Positions 21,861-34,037 of a DNA stretch of 64,000 bases are shown here, in pieces. The position numbers were made by a program, and so were the translations under genes. This DNA comes from Bubalus kerabau (lineage: Eukaryota > Chordata > Mammalia > Artiodactyla > Bovidae), in the NCBI RefSeq assembly GCF_029407905.1, contig NC_073625.1:168102240-168166239 (forward strand). Direction: 5' to 3'. The notes under the pieces are model-generated. The model was not told the DNA's origin. It did no database searches and was given only the letters and a program-made list of their open reading frames with translations. Position 1 is the first letter of the stretch, and each line of letters starts with the position of its first letter.

Positions 21861-22749
21861 TCACCCTGCTTATTTAACTTATATGCAGAGTACATCATGA
21901 GAAACGCTGGGCTGGAAGAAGCACAAGGTGAAATCAAGATTGCTGGGAGAAATATCAATAACCTCAGATATGCAGATGAGACCACCCTTATGGCAGGAAG
22001 TGAAAAAGAACTAAAGAGCTTCTTGATGAAAGTGAAAGAGGAGAGTGAAAAAGTTGGCTTAAAGCTCAACATTCAGAAAACTAGGATCATGGAATCTGGT
22101 CCTATCACTTCATGGCAAATAAATGGGGAAACTGTGAGAGACTTAATTTTGGGGGGCTCCAAAATCACTGTTGATGGTGACTGCAGCCATGAAAATCTTT
22201 TATTTTCATGCTTGCTCCTTGGAAATAAAAGTTATGACCAGCTTAGAGAGCATATTAAAAAGCAGAGACATTACTTTGCCAACAAAGGTCCATCTAGGCT
22301 ATGGTTTTTCCAGTGGTCATGTATGGATGTGAGAATTGGACTATAAAGAAGGCTGATCACAAAAGAATTGATGCTTTTGAACTGTGGTGTTGGAGAAAAC
22401 TCTTGAGAGTCCCTTGGACTGCAAGGAGATCCAACCAGTCCATTCTAAGGGAGATCAGTCCTGGGTGTTCATTGGAAGGACTGATGTTGAAGCTGAAACT
22501 CCAATACTTTGGCCACCTGATGCAAAGAGCTGACTCATTTGAAAAGACCCTGATGCTGGGAAAGATTGAGGGAAGGAAAAGAAGGGGACGACAGAGGATG
22601 AGATTGGTAGGATGGCATCATCGACTCGATGGACATGGGTTTGGGTGGACTCCGGGAGTTGGTGATGGACAGGGAGGCCTGGCATGCTGTGGTTCATAAG
22701 ATCACGAAGAGTCAGACACAACTGAGTGACTGAACTGAACTGAACTGAA
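21861..22749 (+). mobile_element. BovB LINE, 5'-truncated
   Basis: Begins inside RT (tcaccctgcttatttaactt) and encodes MRNAGLEEAQGEIKIAGRN, then NNLRYADETTLMAG, where YADD reads YADE. It continues to the C-terminal domain and a (ACTGA)n tail. Small insertions and deletions near 22130 and 22195 break the frame; the second part is open at 22301-22699. Confidence 0.9.
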
Positions 22750-23060
22750 CCAAAGAATAAGCATGCTTCAAATCACACACAGCCTTCTGCCAGTCGTCTC
22801 ATTCACTCCTTCAGCAGAACCGGTGTCACCCTCACGTTGGGAGCAGTGTGGTCATGGTCATGGAGGGAACAGAAGTCCTGTGAGCTATAATAGATGTCAC
22901 CTGAGTCTAGCTCTGCTATGTGCTAGCCACACATCTGTGAAGCTGGCATGCAGTCTTTCTGAACCTCCTCAGACTTCCCTTCTGCTACCTTGCAGAGCTC
23001 TGGTGATAGTAGAGAAGCACAGCATTTTCTCCAATTATTCTTTATATATTTTAACTAATA
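22750..23060. other. Intergenic, no feature seen
   Basis: About 300 bases of comparatively GC-rich single-copy-looking sequence. The ORF 22763-23164 crosses into the SINE and LTR and is not credible as a gene. Confidence 0.4.
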
Positions 23061-23118
23061 GTTTTCCCTGGTGGCTCAGTGATAAAGAATCGGCCTGCCA
23101 AACACACAAACACGTTTG

Positions 23119-24384
23119 TGCCAAGGTCCAGCCCCAGCAGGATCCAGGGGTACCCTCAGGATGACAGCATCGGCAATAAGGAAAGTAAAAGGGGAGAGAA
23201 AGAGGCTTGATCTTCCTTGGTTTACCCAGAAAGCCAATAAAGTTCCTGTGTTCCAAGGAGTCATCCTGAAAGAAGAACAGAGAGAGAAAGAAAGAAAAGG
23301 AAATAAAGAATGACACGGGGAGACCAAGCTTCAGTGAGCAAGGCCCATAACTTTATTTTCAAAAGGAACTTTTATACCTTGACTTGTACATAGGGGGAAA
23401 TGAAAGATGCAAAGTCATGCAGAGTCAACCCAAACATTACATCTGTTTTGTCTTTATCGAAACCAGGATTTCTTTTGCATACCTTTCCCATAAACAATGT
23501 TGTGTACATTATCTTCTGGCCTTGGAGGCCTGTGGACATTTTATGACCCTTTTTTTAATAAAGGCTGCTCAACCAGAAAACTTGTTTTCCCTTGAAGTGT
23601 TTTTTCTTTATATTTCTAATCTATGTCAGCCTCAGAAAGTGCTAAACAGAGTTACATCTCACGGAGCAAAGGTGCAGTGAGTTACAACAAAGAAAGAACC
23701 AATTAGCTCAAAGGTCTGATGTGGTTAATTCCAAGGCTACTACTTGTTTTTCTTACATTCCAACTACATTAACCAATGCACTCCCAGGTGCACAATGGAT
23801 AAGGGATATGGGAACTTGGAAGCAAGCATTGGCTCAACAATGAAATCGTACACCAGCACTACTCCAATACTTTTTAACTCTTTGAAAGGCTCTATATTTT
23901 TAGAATGTTTTAGGCTTCCTGTGTCTCTCATGGTTGGGAGGCTGTGAACGATCACATGCATAGCTGCAATGTCTGGATAAACCTGTCAGGCAAGCTAGAA
24001 AGCCATCAGAGGCGTTTTAATTGAAACACTTCTATCATGCCCAGGAGACTTATTAACTAAAGCCCTAAGTTGACTTTTTCCTGAGAAAGGTGGTCAGGGA
24101 TAGCCCCCTGTGAACTCCGGGAGTTGGTGATGGACAGGGAGGCCTGGTGTGCTGTGATTCATGGGGTCGCAAAGAGTTGGACACGACTGAGTGGCTGAAC
24201 TGAACTGAACTGAATGTCAGAAGAGTTGGTGAAAGGCACAAAATAGTAAGACAGACAGATTCTGGTTTTGGGGTAGATGCTTGAGCAGATCCAGGGAATC
24301 CCTCGAGTTCTGATCCGCCTTGCTCGTCAGATCTCTTCCACATGACCTTGTCATGGGTGGGATCTCCCGTGGTGGCTCCCAGCA
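23119..24384 (-). mobile_element. Solo LTR, class II ERV type (BTLTR1-like), with BovB insert
   Basis: Begins TGCC and ends AGCA. The likely sense is minus: on that strand AATAAA precedes ttatgggcc, and the U5-like end finishes ggggctggaccttggca. No internal retroviral genes accompany it. A 104-base BovB 3' fragment interrupts it at 24111-24214. It belongs with the 50215-51365 copy, which lacks an internal block present in the other two LTRs. Confidence 0.8.
24111..24214 (+). mobile_element. BovB 3' fragment inside the solo LTR
   Basis: From tgaactccgggagttggtga to the (ACTGA)n tail. In related LTRs here gatagcccccc joins directly to the tgtcag stretch, showing where it inserted. Confidence 0.9.
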
Positions 24385-24436
24385 GGTTTAATCCTTGGGT
24401 CAGGAAGATCCTGGAGAAGAAAATGGGATCCACTCC

Positions 24437-24646
24437 CTTTCCCAGGTAGCACCAATGGTAAAGAACTCACCTGCTAATGCAGGAGACTTAAGAGATGTGG
24501 GTTCGATCTCTGGGTTGGGTAGATCCCCTGGAGGAGGGCATAAAAACCCACCCCAATATTCTTGCTTGGAGAATCCATTGGACAGAGGAGCCTGACAGGG
24601 TCACAAAAAGATTTGGACACAACTTAGTGACTAAACAACAACAATG
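24437..24646 (+). mobile_element. Bov-tA SINE
   Basis: Complete head (ttcccaggtagcaccaatgg), B box (gggttcgatctctgg) and tail (acttagtgactaaacaacaa). It abuts the truncated remainder of the split SINE. Confidence 0.88.
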
Positions 24647-25509
24647 GAAATGGCAGTTTTTAAGCTGATGCTTAGTAACCAATAAAATGGAGAAGATGGC
24701 TACCATTTTCTGTTGGTTTATTCATGCCAGACACTATGCTTGCTCTGAATTACTGGTGGGGTAGGTAACAAAACAAAGTGAAGCAAAGGGCAATTAGGCA
24801 GTATGTGGAAGACTGCCTGCGAACCTATCTTCCCTGCTCTCTACCCTGCCCTCCATGTCCCAAAAGTTCTCCAGAAAGATGATCATGCTTTCATAGCTTC
24901 TTCTTGTCCTTTACTCTGATTTCCAAAGTGAAAGACATTTGTAACTGATGTCACTACAGTAGTGGTTTAGACTTTCACAGGAGAGAAAGACAAATGGGAG
25001 AAAGAAAACACAATCTGTAAATACTGCCTTTTAATATAACAAATTGTTTTAGTTTTTTTTTTTCAAAAAATATTTAAGTGAACCCTAAAACTAGTGAAAA
25101 GAGACACAATACCTACATCTAAGGGAGACTCCCCAATGATAAAAAAGCTGAACCTATTAAATAAAAACCTGCTATAGTATTTACCTGGATTTGGCACACT
25201 CCAACAAATTAGGACCCATCCTTTCTCTCCTTCATTAAAGGTTAAAGATGAAATTGATCTTTAAATGTCTTCTATGTACCACATTTCCCTTTACCACCAA
25301 ACGTCAGCCCATGAAAGACCAAGGAGACTCTTGCTTTGCTGTGAAAATTTAAATGGAAAGGATGAAGCTCTAAAATAAGGTTTTTCCTTTGTACATCACT
25401 ACCTTTTATTGGCCCATTAAGCTTCAGAACACAGGTTCCAACTCTGTTTACTCTGAAATATACTTGGAAAGTCTTGACCAAGTTCAAGTGCCCCCCATTC
25501 ATTGATTCA
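24647..25509. other. Intergenic, no feature seen
   Basis: No supported gene or repeat; a short poly(T) lies at about 25055. Confidence 0.4.
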
Positions 25510-26790
25510 TTAATTCACTGATTCATTTGTCTGTTCTTTCATTAATTTAATAAAGACTTATTTACTCCTTCCTATATGTCAAAAATAGAGTCCCCCTCTT
25601 AGGAAGATTATAATTTAAAGATATGGCTATTAATCCAATAATGACACCAACAAAACTTAGATATCCAACATGAGAAGAGTTCATAGGAGAAAGACAAGGT
25701 TCTAAGTAAGGCAGAGGTATGTGACTTGGTCAGGGAATGATGGTGGATTTAATATGTGAAGGATAAGTCAGAACAAGAGGAAGAATGTTGCAAAAATTGC
25801 AAAATTCTCTTATGGAGGAGGTGAAGGGCATGACAATATCAAGTGACTTGAAAAAGGCCAGTGACTAAAGTTCACACAGTGAAGAGAAACATGTAAAGGA
25901 AGAGAACAAATGGGGTCTGGAGGATATGTTGAAAATTTTAGACTGTGTCCTATTAGCAAAGCAACTGATGAGGGTTTATAAGGAGAGAGTAGAGTGATGA
26001 AAGATTAGATTGGTGAGAGGCCTGGAGAAGATGCTCATGGACCAATCAGTGTTACTAAAGAAGTTCAGATGACAGCTTCAGATGACAGCTAATGGTAGCT
26101 TGGATTAATGTGGCACTCATGTAAAGGGAGAGAAGTCAGCAGATTCAGGATATATTTGGAAAGTAAAATCACCCTTACTTGATGCTGAGTTGAAAAATAG
26201 AGGTTCAAGGGAGAGAGGGGAATTTCTGGCCTATAGTAACAGAGAGAACATTAGAAGAAGAGTTGGTTTGGTGGTAGAAGAAGTAAATGGGTTCAGTTTT
26301 AAGCACATTAAACCTGTAATGTCTCTAAGTCTTTCAAAAGGCAACGTCAAATAGACAGGTGAACATCTTTTCATCTGGAATATTTTTGAGGAGAGAGATG
26401 ATAAATTTATGAGAACTAAATGGACCCACAGGGATCTGAGTAATCTCTCATTTACTTCAAAGATAGCCCTAACTAGTATTTTAAAACTTACGTGGACAAT
26501 GAATTCATTCATTCAGTCATCTAAATAATATTTTATGGGATTACTTCTGTGTACTATGTACTGTATTAGGCAGTGGGAATATTATGCTAAGTGGCCATTA
26601 TTTCTACTCTAAAGATGTAGTCAACAAATATTTGTGAAGTTCATACTGTGTGCTAGGCACCTATGTCAGAAATAAGTTGCATCAGTGAACAAAGCAACAA
26701 AGTTTGTGCCCTCTTAGAGCTTATATCGTAATACAGGCAGAAAATAAACCAATGGGTAACAAAAATATGTAATCACAGCTGAATGTATTG
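25510..26790. repeat. Diverged ancient interspersed repeat sequence
   Basis: Contains two blocks (near 25500-25560 and 26500-26680) with degenerate attcattcattcaacaaata and gtgctaggcac motifs typical of very old mammalian repeats. Between them is GA-rich sequence resembling the long body of such an element. I could not assign a family. No coding potential is visible. Confidence 0.4.
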
Positions 26791-27103
26791 CATGTTCAAT
26801 AGGCAAGGGAGGACTGAGCTTATAAGCTAGTTTATAAGCAAAGAAGAAAGCTTATAGGTTTGGGAAAAGTGTGGTGTATATAAGCTGGAATTGTTGACTT
26901 CAGTTACGGAAACATGTTTATCAGAGTCAGACTGCTACTGACTGGCTGATTCTCAGAAATCTGTTCACTGGATCGAAGCTGCCACTGATTATCTGATTTT
27001 CAGCCTGATTTTTAACATTTGATTGTAGGGGATGTTGCCGACATCTTTTCAGAAATGTGTGCACTTTCACAATCAATCACTGATTGACTAAACAAGTTTA
27101 ATA
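26791..27103. other. Intergenic, no feature seen
   Basis: No gene or known repeat. A direct repeat of a ctgactgattat-like phrase is visible near 26930-27005. Confidence 0.35.
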
Positions 27104-29485
27104 CAAGCATACCTCATTTTATTGCACTTCACTTTACTGCATATTTTACAAATTGAAGGTTAGTGGCAACCTCCTGTTGAACAAATCTCTTAGTGTCATT
27201 TTTCCAATAACATTGGCTCAGTTTATGTCTCTGTGTCAACATTTTCTCATTCTCATAATATTACAAACTTTTTCATTATTATTATATTTGCTGTGATGAT
27301 CTGTGACTAGTGAGCTTTGATGTTACTCTGGTAGTTGTTTGGGGTACCACAAACAGGGTCCATACAAGATGACAAATTTAATTGATAAATGTTGTTGTGT
27401 TCTGACTGAACTGCCGACAGACTGTTGTCCCATCTCTCTCTCTGTCTTCAGGTCTCCCTTTACCATGAGACACAACAATATTGAAATTATGCTAATTAAT
27501 TACCCTTCAGTGGTGTCTAAGTGTTTGAGTGAAAGGAAGAGTTGTACATCTCTCACTTTAAATCAAAAACTAAAAGTGGTTAAGCTTAGTGAGGAAGGCA
27601 TGTGGAAAGCCAAGGTAGGTTGAAAGCTAGGCAACTAAGGCCAGTTAGTAAAGCTGTGACTGCAAAGGAAAAGCTCTTCAAGGAAATTAAAAGTGCTGCT
27701 CCAGTAAACACATGAATGATAAGAAGGCAAAACAGCCATATCAATGGAGAAAGTTTTAGTGCTCTGGCTAAAAGATTAAACCACCCATAACATTCCTTCA
27801 GGCCAAAGCAAAGGCCTTAATTCTTTTTTTAATTCTATGAAGGCTTAGAGACATGAGGGAGATGCAGAAGAAAAGTCTGAAGCTAGTAGAAGTTGGTTCA
27901 TGAAGTTTAAAGGAAGAAACTGTCTTTCTTCACAAGGTGAAGCAGCAAGTGGTGATGTAGAAGCTGCAACAAGTTATCCAGAAAATCTAGCTACAAGCAT
28001 TAATGAAGGTGGTACACTAAACAATAGGTTTTCAGTGTTGATGAAACAGCCTTCTGTTGGAAGAAGATGCCATCTAGGACTTTCACAACTGGAGAGGAGG
28101 AATCAATGCCTGGCTCAAAGCTTCAAGGGACAGGCTGACTCTTCTTTGACACTAAGGCAACTGGTGACTGTAAGTTGAAGCCAGTGATCAGTTAACGTTC
28201 TGAAAATGTCTATGTCTCTTAAGACTTATGCTAAATCAACTCACCCTGTACTCTGTGCATGGAACAACAAAGCCTGGATGACAGAACATCTGTTTACAAC
28301 ATGGTTTACTAAATATTTTAAGCTCAACGTTGAGACCTACTACTCAGAAAAAAAAAAAAAAAAAAAGATTATTTTCAATGCATTTTATTGCTCACTGACA
28401 ATCCACCTCACCCAAGAGCTCTGATGGAGATGAACAATGAAATTAATGTGTTCAGGCCTGCTAACACACAACATCCATTCTGTATCCAATGGATCAAGGA
28501 GGCATTTCAGTTTTCAAGTTCTATTCTCTAAGAAACACATTTTAGAAGGCTACAGTTGCCACAGATAGTGTAAGGATCTGGGCAAAGTAAATTGAAAATC
28601 TTCTGCAAAGCATTCACCATTCTAGAAGTCATTAAGAACATTTATGATTCATGAGAAGTGGTCAAAGTATCAACATTAATAGGACTTTAGATGAAGTTGA
28701 TTCCCACCCTCATGGATGACTTGGAGAGGTTCAAGATTTCGATGGAATGATTAACTACACATGTAGTGGAAATAGCAAGAGAACCAGAAATAGAAGTAGA
28801 TAGAGCTTGAGACATGATTGCACTGATCCAATCTCATAATCAGACTTTAAGAGATGAGGAGCATAATGATGCTTCTCATGAATGAGCAAAGAAAATGGTT
28901 TCTTGAGATGGAATCTACTCTTGGTGAAGATGCTGTGAAGACTGTTGAAATGACGACAAGGCATTTAGAATATTACACCAACTTAGTCGATAAAGGAGCA
29001 GCAGCAGTAGAGTTTGAGAAGATTGATTCCAATTTTGAAAGCAGTTCTACTCTGGGTAAAATGTTATCAGATGGTATGGTGTGCTACAGAGAAATCGTTT
29101 GTAAAAGGAAAAGCCAACTGATGTGGCAAACTTCATTGTTGCCTAATTTTAAGAACTTGCCACAGCCACCCCAGCCTTCAGCAACCACCGCCCTGATCAG
29201 TCCATAACATTTGACACTGAGGCAAGACCTTCCACCAGCAAAAGGTTACAGCTCACTGAAGGCTCACATGATGGTTAGCCTTTTTTATTAAGCAATAATG
29301 CATTTTTATATCAAGGTATATACATTGTTGTATTAGACATAATGCTGTTGCTTATTTATTAGACTGCAATATGGTATAAACATATATTTTATATGCACTG
29401 GGAAACCAAACAATTTGTGTGACACACTTTACTGCTTTATTGCAGTGGTTGGGACTGAATCCAAAATATCTTTGAGGTATTCCTG
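27104..29485 (+). mobile_element. Tigger1 (pogo-type) DNA transposon, nearly full length
   Basis: The ends caagcatacctca and tgaggtattcctg are the decayed inverted terminal repeats, with TA on the left flank. The 2382-base length is close to the usual 2.4 kb. Transposase remnants run from about 27510 to 29210; the start ATG reads GTG (27510), and many stops and small gaps follow. An expanded A-tract at 28350 breaks the frame. The longest open pieces are 27900-28178 and 28854-29207, the latter the C-terminal region (EQRKWFLEMEST). This is a fossil without activity. Confidence 0.9.
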
Positions 29486-29851
29486 CTCTAGTTCTGATTA
29501 TCATCTTTTGCTATAAAGAACAATCAGTTATTTCCTAAGAGGGTGAAAACTTTATATTTCCAAAATCGTGAAAATAATTCAAGATTAACACACAACATCC
29601 ATTCTGTACCTACTACTCAGAATGAAAAAAATAGAAATGAAACTGCTGTTATATTTGAATAGTGAAAGGAAATAAAGCAGAAATTCATATGAATATTTGG
29701 GGAAATAGTTCCAGGTAGATGGAAAAGCAAGTGCAGGGGCTCTGAGTCAAGAGGCTGCTGGACAAGTTTGAGAAATGCAGAAGTCAGAGCAGCTGAAGCA
29801 TAGTAAAGTAAAGAGGGGGCAGGTGAGATTTGAGCTGCAGTAGGAAAAGTG
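29486..29851. other. Intergenic flank right of Tigger1
   Basis: Contains a patch at 29585-29622 built from two short stretches that also occur inside Tigger1; otherwise unannotated. Confidence 0.5.
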
Positions 29852-30139
29852 GCCAGGAGAAGGCAATGGCACCCCACTCCAGTACTCTTGCCTGGAAAAT
29901 CCCATGGACAGAGGAGCCTGGTAGGCTGCAGTCCATGGGGTCGCTCAGAGTGGGACACGACTGAGCGACTTCACTTTCACTTCTCACTTTCATGCATTGG
30001 AGAAGGAAATGGCAACCCACTCCAGTGTTCTTGCCTGGAGAATCCCAGGGACCGGGGAGCCTGGTGGGCTGCCGTCTATGGGGTCACACAGAGTCGGACA
30101 CGACTGAAGTGACTTAGCAGCAGCAGCAGCAGCAGCAGA
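29852..30139 (+). mobile_element. Bov-A2 SINE with (AGC)n tail
   Basis: Two Bov-A monomers separated by a cttcactttcacttctcact linker, then cttagcagcagcagcagcag ending near 30139. It is little diverged and so is one of the younger SINEs here. Confidence 0.93.
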
Positions 30140-30510
30140 TGTATGTTCTATGTCTATTCTTGACTAAAGCATCATCTAAGGACTGTGAAGAATTATCTAG
30201 ATGCTAGATTGAACTCAGAAACTGAGTCTGAGTGGATCAACAGATATGGGGAAAAACAAAACAAATAAAAACCTTGAATATTCTTCCCTATTCATAATAT
30301 CCTGCAGGAAAGAAGGTAAAACTCATCAGACAAATCATCTCTATTTCCCTACAAGGTTTTGATAGATAATCCGAAGAATGAGAGTGTAGCCCGGACAATG
30401 CAGTAGTTCACTGAAATTCCGATTCACTGGAACCTTAATTAGAGGTTTATATATATTTATTTTAGATTTGGTGTATTTTTTTAATCAGAATAAGAATAAC
30501 CTAGGAAACG

Positions 30511-30746
30511 ACATAATATTTTAATACTTCACAATTTACTCTGGTATTTTTCAGTTCTGTTATAATCTTTAATTGTTAAAATTAGTGGAAAGAAATTCTT
30601 GGTTATAATAATTTGAGTCTTCAAGTTTACATAAAATTTTAGTACTTCATAATTTACTCTTATATTCTTCAGTTCTGTCATGATTTTGAATTATTAAAAT
30701 TAGAGGGAAAAAATTATTATTTATAATAATTTGAGTTCTCAAGTTC
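30511..30746. repeat. Diverged tandem duplication, period 118 bp
   Basis: 30511-30628 and 30629-30746 align along their full length (for example tttactctggtatttttcag with tttactcttatattcttcag, then ataataatttgagt in both). Identity is roughly 80 percent by eye. It is AT-rich and non-coding. Confidence 0.85.
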
Positions 30747-31852
30747 AGCAATTTTTTCTTTATATAAACGATGATCCTGTCCTTTATCCTAAGATTTTGC
30801 TTTGGAATCTGCAGATTAACTTAAAAAGAAAAGGGCTTTTTTTTTTTTTTAAATAAAAATGTTCTAAATGCAAATGGATTTTGCCTATTTCTTATGCTTT
30901 TGCCATGAAAACAAGTGAACGTTGTCCATGGTGACATGTATGATAGTTCATCCAGCTACCAGGTGTTAAATTTAGATGTCACAGATTTAAATAGCTTAAG
31001 GAATCCATGATTTCTTTTTGAGAAAAAAAAAATAATTAAAATCTCATTAAGAAAAGGAGCAAAATCAGATTATGTCTTGGTTACTGAGCCACTATTTTAT
31101 GACCATCTGCTAATATATATTATTATCAAAATAATTGAAAATTAATTTTCCATTTAATTATAAATATTTGGTTTTAGTTCAGTTACAATAGAAATAGGAG
31201 ATTTCAAATATGAAAGTACGGCATTTTGCCTAAAACAAAACATGATAGAACAATTTGTCTTATGAATATATAAAAGCTAATATTAATAGGCATGTTTCAC
31301 ACATTGTGCTAGATTTGTCACATATGATTCTCATCTAATTTCAGTGCAACACAGAAAAGTGATTATTATAAACTCAAAAGCACAGAGGAAGAGAACAATG
31401 CTCAGGAAATTTAAGTAATTTAATTTGCCAAATTTTACAGATTTGTTAGCCTTCTCTCTACCTTCTATAATGAGAATATGAATGGACAAGAAATGACAAG
31501 AGGAGAAATTTTAAAATACACAGGATGAGGATTCAGAAACCTAGGACAGAAATATTCTCATCCCATTAAGACCTGAATAAATAATATTCTCATCAACACC
31601 ATGCACTATCTCTATTTGGAAAACAACATATAAACAACAATTTAAAATCTTTTATCCATTGACAACATATCTCTGACATCGTTTTTGTGCATGCCTCTGG
31701 TTACTATTCTAAGTAATAGATTAAGGAGGTAATGGGTAAACCTGAAAAAAAAATCTCTTGAAAAAAAGTTTAAATTCTATGGAGGAATTTTCAAAACAAA
31801 CTTTTTCAAACATAAGAGTCAGAAAATATTTCCTAGCATCAGTACATCACAA
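30747..31852. other. Intergenic, no feature seen
   Basis: AT-rich, with short homopolymers at about 30838 and 31023. Nothing else recognised. Confidence 0.4.
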
Positions 31853-32022
31853 TGAAGTGAAGTGAAAGTCGCTCACTTGAGTCCGATTCTTTGTGACCCC
31901 ATGGACTGGAGTCTGCCAGGCTCCCCTTCTATGGAATTCTCCAGGCAAGAATACTGGAGTGGGTTGCCATTTCCTTCTCCAGGGAATCTTCCTGACCCAG
32001 AAATCAAACCCAGATCTCTTGC
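31853..32022 (-). mobile_element. Bov-tA SINE, antisense
   Basis: Reverse SINE body (gaccccatggactggagtct, gggttgccatttccttctcc, cagaaatcaaacccagatct); the tRNA head is incomplete. Confidence 0.85.
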
Positions 32023-33492
32023 ATTATAAAGCCCCAATGCATAATAAAGGCTATTTTAGTCTGCCATTTAATTCTTTTTTAAAAATTACTTTTAGCATAA
32101 TCAAATAATCAGTAAATAAATCTCAGGAATCATTCTGGCACCTATACTGTATTCACAAGTAGTTTGTAATGTAAAATGTACTACAATTTTAAGTAACGTT
32201 GAAAGCTAGCAGTTGAAAATACATAGAAAGACTAATGGAGAAATTAAACAATTCTTACTTAAGTAAGCAAGTTCTTCAAAATCCATTTACATACATAAAG
32301 GTAATACACACTTTTAATGTCTTTCAAGCTGCAGGTGGCAGTAACACTTCACATTATCAGCTCTGCTAAGCTACACCAGATTTATAAAGCACAAACATCT
32401 ACTGAAGATTCACTCTGTTCATCGTGTTATCTGAAAAAGAAATATGCTGCTTTTGTATGTAGGAGGGTGAAATTTGATATTATTCTTCCTATTAAACAGG
32501 AAACAGACTATTAGGGTTGCAGTATACACAACATAAATGTTCAGTAATTACTATTTTTGATCACCAGACCAAATACAATTTCACAGTTTCGACCAATTCA
32601 GTGAATGTACATAATCCTATTTTTCCAAGAAAATTGAGTAACAGTGCATTATCAAATAATTAATTATAGGCATCCCTAAAGATTAAGCATATAATTAAAA
32701 ATAGATCCTCAAATCTGATTTGCTATTTCTCACTTAAAAGAACTAAAATTATTCAGAATCATTCAAGAAATCTCTTCCCTGTGGTCATTCGTATGTTGCA
32801 CCTTGATCATCTTCACAGATAATATATAGGCAAAGCCATGGCACATACATGGAGTCAAACACTTCCAGAATTGCTGATTCCAGGTCATCAAGCAAGGGTG
32901 AGTAGTTCTGATCATGGAGAACATCCCACCATTTAAAATAGGGTTTAAGATGATAAAATATCAGGAATTCAAAAACTGTAATTAATATTTTATAAAGAAT
33001 GGTGACAGAAAGAGGAACAAAAGTAAGGGAAATAAAATGTAAAATATAGAGAATCAACTGTATCCTGTATCAGTCATTTTCAATTCAGGCTGAATGTTCA
33101 GTGTGGACAGATGTTTTAAAGTCCCAATGCAGAGGCCTCATTTACGATCAATGAACTCCAAACTCCTAGAAGTGTCCCTGGGCCACTGTATTCTTTGTTA
33201 CCAATATTTCCAGTAATATAAATGCTCATCTATTACTGTAAACAATTTCATATTCAGTGCTGACAAAGTAATATGATTTATTTTTAAGTCCAGATCCCAA
33301 ATTTAGCATTCAAAATTTCAGTAATTTGGCTCTGATTTTCTTTATAAACTTCCTGGCAGTCTAAGCCCTTTATATCACAAGCCCATTCATGTCCCTTGGG
33401 GATCCTTATGCAGACCCTCAGCCTACTATCTTTAACCCATGTTTCCAAAGTACCGACTGACTGCAAAATCATAATGACAATAGTGGTATTAT
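32023..33492. other. Intergenic; possible old mRNA-like remnant on minus strand
   Basis: Minus-strand stretches at 32785-33057 (90 codons) and 33284-33490 lie either side of a 3'UTR-like region. They have a somewhat protein-like composition but match no family that I recognise. A retrocopy or chance ORFs are both possible. Confidence 0.25.
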
Positions 33493-33702
33493 CTATCCCT
33501 GGTGGCTCAGTGGTAAAGACTGACCCTACCAATGCAGCAGATGCAGGTTTGATCCACGGGTTGGGAAGAAACTTGGAGTAAATGGCAACCCATTCCAGTA
33601 TTCTTGCCTGGGAAATCCCATGGACAGAGGAGCCTGGAGGGCTACAGTCCATGGGGTCACAAAGAGTTAGACACAACTTAGTGACTAAACAACAATAACA
33701 CC
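33493..33702 (+). mobile_element. Bov-tA SINE
   Basis: Head tccctggtggctcagtggta, degenerate B box (ggtttgatccacggg) and tail gtgactaaacaacaa. Confidence 0.88.
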
Positions 33703-34037
33703 TATACAGTTGTAGAATTCTTAAGAGCATTTTAAAGAACTTCCACAGAGAGCCTCAATAGAAACCAAGAGTTTCAGCTGTGTAATTTGTATATGACCAG
33801 GTACAACCTCCATACACTGAAGTTATAGAAAGTGAATAGAAAAATGACTTTTTTTCTACTTCATGTCTACAAGTCTTTTCATCATAGTTGACACAAAAGA
33901 CTATTAATAAATATGTGAAATACTCAATGATGATGAATAAACTAATAAATTATGTTTCACATATCACATAGTATTCTCTTTTCTTAAAATTAGATTGTAA
34001 TTTAGATAAAAATAGAGAGAATACATAGATATATGGT

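Larger units (their letters stand above)
23061..24436 (+). mobile_element. Bov-tA SINE split by a solo LTR
   Basis: 23061-23118 carries the tRNA head (ttccctggtggctcagtgat) and 24385-24436 resumes at ggtttaatccttgggtcagg. The LTR lies between them. The flanking target motif (cgtttg versus ggttta) is imperfect, so either it has decayed or the edge differs by a few bases. Confidence 0.85.

Noticed and set aside
23119..24384. Whole endogenous provirus between LTR copies
   Set aside because: The LTRs have separate target duplications, and no gag, pol or env reading frames lie between any pair.
30112..30139. AGC/CAG repeat as a coding glutamine or disease-type repeat
   Set aside because: It is the simple tail of a Bov-A2 SINE in intergenic DNA.
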